NCBI GenBank assembly: GCA_945876285.1
Contig: CAMCNO010000014.1
Location: forward strand, 1-64,000
Direction: 5' to 3'
DNA from: an uncultured Clostridia bacterium
Lineage (GTDB): Bacteria > Bacillota > Clostridia > Oscillospirales > Oscillospiraceae
DNA: 64,000 bases
Position 1 is the stretch's first letter, and the number at the start of each line of letters is the position of its first letter. Shown here one piece after another: positions 60,441 through 64,000 of the stretch. The notes beneath the pieces were generated by a model. It was not told where the DNA came from. It saw only the letters and a list, made by a program, of their open reading frames with translations, and did no database searches. The position numbers and the translations under genes were made by a program.

Positions 60441-61556
60441 CTACATGCTTTGCTGGGACTGCGTCTGATTTGGAAAGGGCGTACTGATGCGTCGCACAAA
60501 GCCAAATTCGGTTTGCTGGACATCGTCCTCCTCCATGTAAGCCTCACCGAGCCGCTCGAAATCCGTGTAGAGTTCAAGAATATCGAGAACGTCTTCATCG
60601 ACGCCGAATCGCCGCAGAACCTGCTTTCCATATTCCTCCTGGTCGTCAGGGACACGCTCATAATCGTCCAGCTCCAGCGCCAGATCCAGAGCGGCGGGAA
60701 AGTCCTCCGGCTGCTCCGCTGACAGGACGGCAAGGTATTTCAGCAGCTCGCCGTCTGTCTGTCCCATCTCCCGCACGGCCATCGCCAGCTCGTTGGCGGA
60801 CTCCACGCTGACGCAGTCCACAGGAATATGTTCTTCCAGATAAGGGACGAGAAATTCAACCGCTTCGATCCTGGCCTCCGCGAAGTCCGTGATCCCAAGC
60901 TGTGCTTTTGCGGCGTCCAACTCTGTTTCCTCTGCGGGAAGATGCAGAACGCAGACTGTCCCGGTGGTTTCCAGCTGGAGCCGGATCACCGAATCCTCCT
61001 TTTGTTCAGGCTCTGCTGACTGTTTGCGCAGGACATAGCCGCTGTAGGTATAAGCGCCGCCTCGGTCGGCATAATACTCTGCGCCGATCTTGGCAAAATC
61101 CAAATACGGCCATGCTTTTTCCGGAAACCGGGGATCGCCGTGGAGCAGTCCGGCAGCAGCCACATATTTACCAAGATCGGTATCCGAGCTCACATTGGGG
61201 ATGATGGTATATTCCTCCAGCGACTCTGAGACACGAAGCACATCATCCAGCCCGTTGACGCTTTCGGCATCCAACGCTCCGGCGAAGATATCCCGCTGAC
61301 GCTTGCTCATCCCGCCGATCCTTTCGGCCAGCGTGTTGAGCTTTTGCATGTCCTCTCTGCTGTTCAGGTCCGCATAGCGGACATACTGCCCGATATTGGC
61401 AACCGGGCTTTTGACATCCAGGATTCTGACATCCCCGGCATAGCGGCTGACTGTATCCAGCAGGGCGAACGCCTCGCCGATCTCCGCGGGTGTTGTGGGA
61501 AAGCGCAGGCGGACGCCCTCCTGGTTATCCCCGCGGGTCAGATGCAGTTCGATCAT
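60441..61556 (-). CDS. ardA: ArdA-like antirestriction protein 3 (double domain)
   Basis: 371 acidic residues with two ArdA-like units. Unit one: VRLRFPTTPAEIGEAFALLD, LNTLAERIGGMSKRQRD, LGKYVAAAGLL and LDFAKIGAEYYADRGGAYTY. Unit two: VLHLPAEETELDAAKAQLG, YGKQVLRRFGVDED and TDFERLGEAYMEEDD. It ends in SQSQQSM. Its ATG overlaps the stop of paralogue 4, with the RBS GGGAGG in that gene's last codons. Confidence 0.76.
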   Translation of the reverse strand: MIELHLTRGDNQEGVRLRFPTTPAEIGEAFALLDTVSRYAGDVRILDVKSPVANIGQYVRYADLNSREDMQKLNTLAERIGGMSKRQRDIFAGALDAESVNGLDDVLRVSESLEEYTIIPNVSSDTDLGKYVAAAGLLHGDPRFPEKAWPYLDFAKIGAEYYADRGGAYTYSGYVLRKQSAEPEQKEDSVIRLQLETTGTVCVLHLPAEETELDAAKAQLGITDFAEARIEAVEFLVPYLEEHIPVDCVSVESANELAMAVREMGQTDGELLKYLAVLSAEQPEDFPAALDLALELDDYERVPDDQEEYGKQVLRRFGVDEDVLDILELYTDFERLGEAYMEEDDVQQTEFGFVRRISTPFPNQTQSQQSM

Positions 61557-62761
61557 GACAAGCCTCCCATCTGCGGGCCCTGCTCCATCTGCTCTGTTGG
61601 GATGTTCCGGGCCACAATCTCGCTGATCTCCTGCGCTGTCCCCAGGTAGGCCACATAGCCCCGGTCTCCAAAAAGCCCGCCCTCCTCCCGGATACGGCGC
61701 TCTCCGTAGCTCTGGTAGTTGATATAGTCCTCCAGATTTGGGTCCACCTCAAAATGGCCGGACTCCTGGATCATATAACGCCCATATTCCTCCGCGGTGC
61801 TGATGTCCGGCACCACCGTAAACTCGTGAAGATTTTCCGCCAGGGCCAGGATCTCCTCCGGCGTCTGGGGCCAGACTGTATCGAAAACAGTATGGAAGTT
61901 CTCCATTGCCTGCCCGTCGAACTTTCGCAGGTGCCGGGTCAGGGCGTTCAGGGCAGCCAGATGCTCATTCAGAGGATATTCACGCTCAAAGACGCTCCGG
62001 ACCGCGTCGCTGAGTTCGGCGGTATCCAAGACTGCAATACACTGCTCCGGCCTGTCCGCGCCCAGCCGCCGCACCGCGCGGGCGATCTTGCTCTCCGCGC
62101 AGGGGAAATAGAGCGTTTCCTGCTGCTCCGGCTTTCCGATCACCGAAAGCGTTACAGAGGCCGCGCAGTCCTCGTAGAAAAACTCCGGGAGATGGCGGCC
62201 GTCATAGATACTGGACAGCCGCATGCCGTTGTCATACACCACGCCATAGGGTGTGACTGTCCCGCCTCCGCCCTCAATGAGCAGCAGCGCAGTCTCATAT
62301 CCGTCCAGAGCGTCCAGTTCTTCCGTCCTGGCGCAGCCGCCATGCAGGTTCATGTAGTGGTCACGGCCTATGGCCTCCAGATCGGAGAAGTCCGTGATCA
62401 CCGTGGCCTGCTGGCAGCAGAAGGTCAGGTTGATAAAGTCTGTCATATCCCGAAGATCCAGCTTTTCCGCCATGGCCTGAAACTGCGCGGCCTCACCAAC
62501 ATCAAAGCTGTCCAGCCGCTTTGCCAGGTAGTCCAGCTCGTCCAGATTGACGGTGAGCATCTCCATTCGCTTTAACACGGGAAAACTGCTGCTGATCTCC
62601 ATGACCTGACAATCCCGGTGGACGGGATCGCCGATCTCCAGTGCGGATAGAAGCTCAACACAGTGGTCATATTCCTCGTTGGGGATGGGGAATGGGATGG
62701 TGGCCACGCCATATTCAGGATGCTCCTGATTGGCCAACACCGCCTGCACCAAGGGAGCCAT
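61553..62761 (-). CDS. ardA: ArdA-like antirestriction protein 4 (double domain), QMGGLS tail
   Basis: The 402-residue protein is the clearest ArdA relative: its C-terminal unit has EEYGRYMIQESGHFEVDPNL and YINYQSYGERRIREEGGLF, which align by eye with Tn916 ArdA (NYIDYQAYGR). The N-terminal unit has IPFPIPNEEYDHCVELLSAL, LDELDYLAKRLDSF and GRDHYMNLHGGCARTEEL. GGGAGGTGA precedes the ATG. It ends QMGGLS, overlapping the RBS for the next gene. Confidence 0.85.
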   Translation of the reverse strand: MAPLVQAVLANQEHPEYGVATIPFPIPNEEYDHCVELLSALEIGDPVHRDCQVMEISSSFPVLKRMEMLTVNLDELDYLAKRLDSFDVGEAAQFQAMAEKLDLRDMTDFINLTFCCQQATVITDFSDLEAIGRDHYMNLHGGCARTEELDALDGYETALLLIEGGGGTVTPYGVVYDNGMRLSSIYDGRHLPEFFYEDCAASVTLSVIGKPEQQETLYFPCAESKIARAVRRLGADRPEQCIAVLDTAELSDAVRSVFEREYPLNEHLAALNALTRHLRKFDGQAMENFHTVFDTVWPQTPEEILALAENLHEFTVVPDISTAEEYGRYMIQESGHFEVDPNLEDYINYQSYGERRIREEGGLFGDRGYVAYLGTAQEISEIVARNIPTEQMEQGPQMGGLS

Positions 62762-63471
62762 CAGACCTCACCTCCCGTTCCGCCGATGGTGAACATGGCC
62801 TTGCCGTAGTGGGCGATCAGCATCGCGTCCAGGATCAGCGTCAGGGCGGTATCATCCACCAGCTCTCGGTCGCATAGTTCCTGGAATGAGATGTACTGGT
62901 GGTTTTGATAGAGCCCCTTTGCCGCCTGATAGAGCACATATTCCTGCTCACTCATCGCCCGCACGGTGTCCCACCCGCTGAGGCGGATGCTCCAGAGGCC
63001 AAAGATATTCGGTACGGCGCGGCAGAGCGATTCTGTGGCGGTCAGCAGGTACATGGTAGCCAGACGGCGCCGGCCTGTGTCATCGCCATGATGACGGAGC
63101 AGATAGGGATAATAGAACAGGAAGCGGGAGGTGTGGGCGGCGTCATAGTAGGCGACTGCTTTCTTGTTGGAGAGCAGCTCCGCGATCCGCTCTCCCAGCC
63201 TGCCGCTCTGCCAGTTCCGATAATAGTCAGCCGCCAGGGAGGAATAGGTGACCGCCCCCGCCTCCGCACGCTCCTCGATCCAAGGGCATACCGGCATGGT
63301 GCATTGCTTTCTTCTGTATTTGGTGCAGTGCTTGCAGGCCACATCCTCGGGCCGGTAGCGAAACCGGCAGAGGATCATTTGGCCTCCGCCGCGAGGGGAG
63401 AAGTGGGGCGGCGTCATCATCTGCCGCTCCAGCCCCGCCAGAGGGGTGTCTCGCAGGAAGTATTTCGTCAC
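62761..63471 (-). CDS. Hypothetical ICE protein with Cys-rich zinc-finger-like motif
   Basis: 236 residues from GTG 63471 (GGAAAGGA 7 bases before). The N-terminal quarter has CKHC-x7-C-x4-C (CKHCTKYRRKQCTMPVC), a likely zinc site, followed by a mainly helical domain (YLLTATESLCRAVPNIFG). No family recognised. The longer reading to 63534 runs through a terminator and was dropped. It is first in the ArdA operon. Confidence 0.74.
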   Translation of the reverse strand: MTKYFLRDTPLAGLERQMMTPPHFSPRGGGQMILCRFRYRPEDVACKHCTKYRRKQCTMPVCPWIEERAEAGAVTYSSLAADYYRNWQSGRLGERIAELLSNKKAVAYYDAAHTSRFLFYYPYLLRHHGDDTGRRRLATMYLLTATESLCRAVPNIFGLWSIRLSGWDTVRAMSEQEYVLYQAAKGLYQNHQYISFQELCDRELVDDTALTLILDAMLIAHYGKAMFTIGGTGGEV

Positions 63472-63512
63472 GTGCTGTCCTTTCCGGATGGGACCTTTAT
63501 CCCGAAAGGGCG

Positions 63513-63549
63513 GCAAAAAAGGCCGGCGTCCCAAACGGGATACGGCCTT
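63513..63549 (-). terminator. Rho-independent terminator after the window-end gene
   Basis: Arms AAGGCCG (63519-63525) and CGGCCTT (63543-63549), with inner pairing TCCC/GGGA, followed on the minus strand by TTTTTTGCCG. The sequence beyond it to the next RBS resembles that at 56010-56050. Confidence 0.85.
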
Positions 63550-63568
63550 GTCCTGTGTTGATGATGAT

Positions 63569-64000
63569 TTAGAATTGCTGGGTCATGCCCTGATATTCCG
63601 TATCTTCTGCTGCCTCCAATTCCTTCTGATTTGACTGGCTGACCAGCTCTGCCAGGGCAGGAACCGCACATTCGATCTGCGCCGCCACGCCCTCCAGCAG
63701 CTTTTGGCGTTCCGCGGTGATGGGATAATGATTCTCCAGCGTTTCGTGGACGCAGCGGTAGACCTCCGCAAGCTGCTCCTTAGAAAAAAGCTGGTGCTTG
63801 TCCAGCAGGCCGGAGCGGATGGCAAAGTCCCGCTTTGCCGCCTGATAGTCATTTCCAGCATAATGACCTTGCCACAGGCTGGTACGCTCATTGATCCACG
63901 CCCAGGTGGTGAATTGAACGCCGTGTTTGCCGGGGAGGGCGGCAAGCACAACATCATTGAACTCCGCCAGTACTTGATATGGTTCGTGCAGGCTGTCCGC
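63569..64000 (-). CDS. Hypothetical ICE protein, 5' end beyond window, QGMTQQF tail
   Basis: The open frame continues to the right edge, so only the last 143 residues are seen; GTG 63949 is internal. The visible part has EFNDVVLAALPGKHGVQF, TTWAWINERTSLWQGHY and helices with Cys-containing AAQIECAVPALAELV. No family recognised. It ends in EYQGMTQQF, part of the tail group. Confidence 0.7.
   Translation of the reverse strand, partial: ADSLHEPYQVLAEFNDVVLAALPGKHGVQFTTWAWINERTSLWQGHYAGNDYQAAKRDFAIRSGLLDKHQLFSKEQLAEVYRCVHETLENHYPITAERQKLLEGVAAQIECAVPALAELVSQSNQKELEAAEDTEYQGMTQQF

Overview
This window looks like part of a gut-type clostridial genome (Oscillospiraceae/Ruminococcaceae grade). It is GC-rich, carries AGGAGG-type ribosome binding sites and frequent GTG/TTG starts, and encodes low-GC-phylum families such as a SpoVG homologue, PrgI, DUF1385 and a YolD/UvrX pair. 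No rRNA, tRNA, CRISPR array or insertion sequence was seen. Species assignment is inference.

Left part (about 1-17.6 kb) appears chromosomal. A leftward operon encodes a two-repeat PpiC prolyl isomerase, a DUF1385 membrane protein, a cation-efflux transporter fused to an SPFH (HflK-like) domain, HflC-like and HflK-like proteins, and then a stand-alone OmpR-type winged helix. Divergently placed are an M23/LysM/G5 peptidase, a PAP2 phosphatase, a secreted protein of six Cys-His-Asp-His repeats, and a membrane metallophosphoesterase. Next comes a Cd/Zn detoxification locus: HMA chaperone, CadA-type P1B ATPase, two ArsR repressors, and an AraC regulator. An OmpR/BaeS-like two-component pair closes the section. 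Several of these products concern metals or the cell envelope, so this may be a metal/envelope-stress neighbourhood.

Middle (17.7-21.7 kb): a YpsA-type SLOG protein, an XRE repressor with an inverted repeat around its RBS, a YolD-UvrX translesion polymerase pair and a DNA-repair-like protein. This is accessory DNA, probably at or near the left end of the mobile element.

Right part (21.8 kb to the window end) is a large integrative and conjugative element of the Tn1549-like class. Almost everything is on the minus strand. It has a MobP-type relaxase with Sel1 repeats, a ribbon-helix-helix accessory protein beside a repeat-rich putative oriT, VirD4, a Toprim/DUF3991 protein, VirB4 (with a separate N-terminal partner), PrgI, VirB6/TrbL, a VirB2-like pilin and an M23 wall hydrolase. 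The surface module has a 1735-residue adhesin with about 13 SpaA/Cna-B domains, a secreted sortase, a copper-amine-oxidase-like stalk protein and a membrane-anchored exoprotein. The cargo is rich in DNA modification and anti-defence functions: a two-gene cytosine-5 methyltransferase, a D12-class adenine methyltransferase, four double-domain ArdA-like antirestriction proteins, a PP-loop (PAPS reductase-like) enzyme, and a lone rightward 3-methyladenine glycosylase. The integrase and both attachment sites are not visible; the element runs off the right edge.

The most unusual signals are these: (i) at least nine unrelated ICE proteins end in similar Met/Gly-rich tails (GMTM, MGGLS), which might be a shared secretion or docking tag; (ii) the array of about eight ArdA-like domains; (iii) the giant adhesin, whose sortase motif is its last residues with no membrane anchor, whose thioester-type domain has Lys where Gln is expected, and whose RBS sits inside a perfect stem; (iv) the Cys-His-Asp-His repeat protein beside metal-efflux genes; and (v) leaders shared between separate ICE operons.
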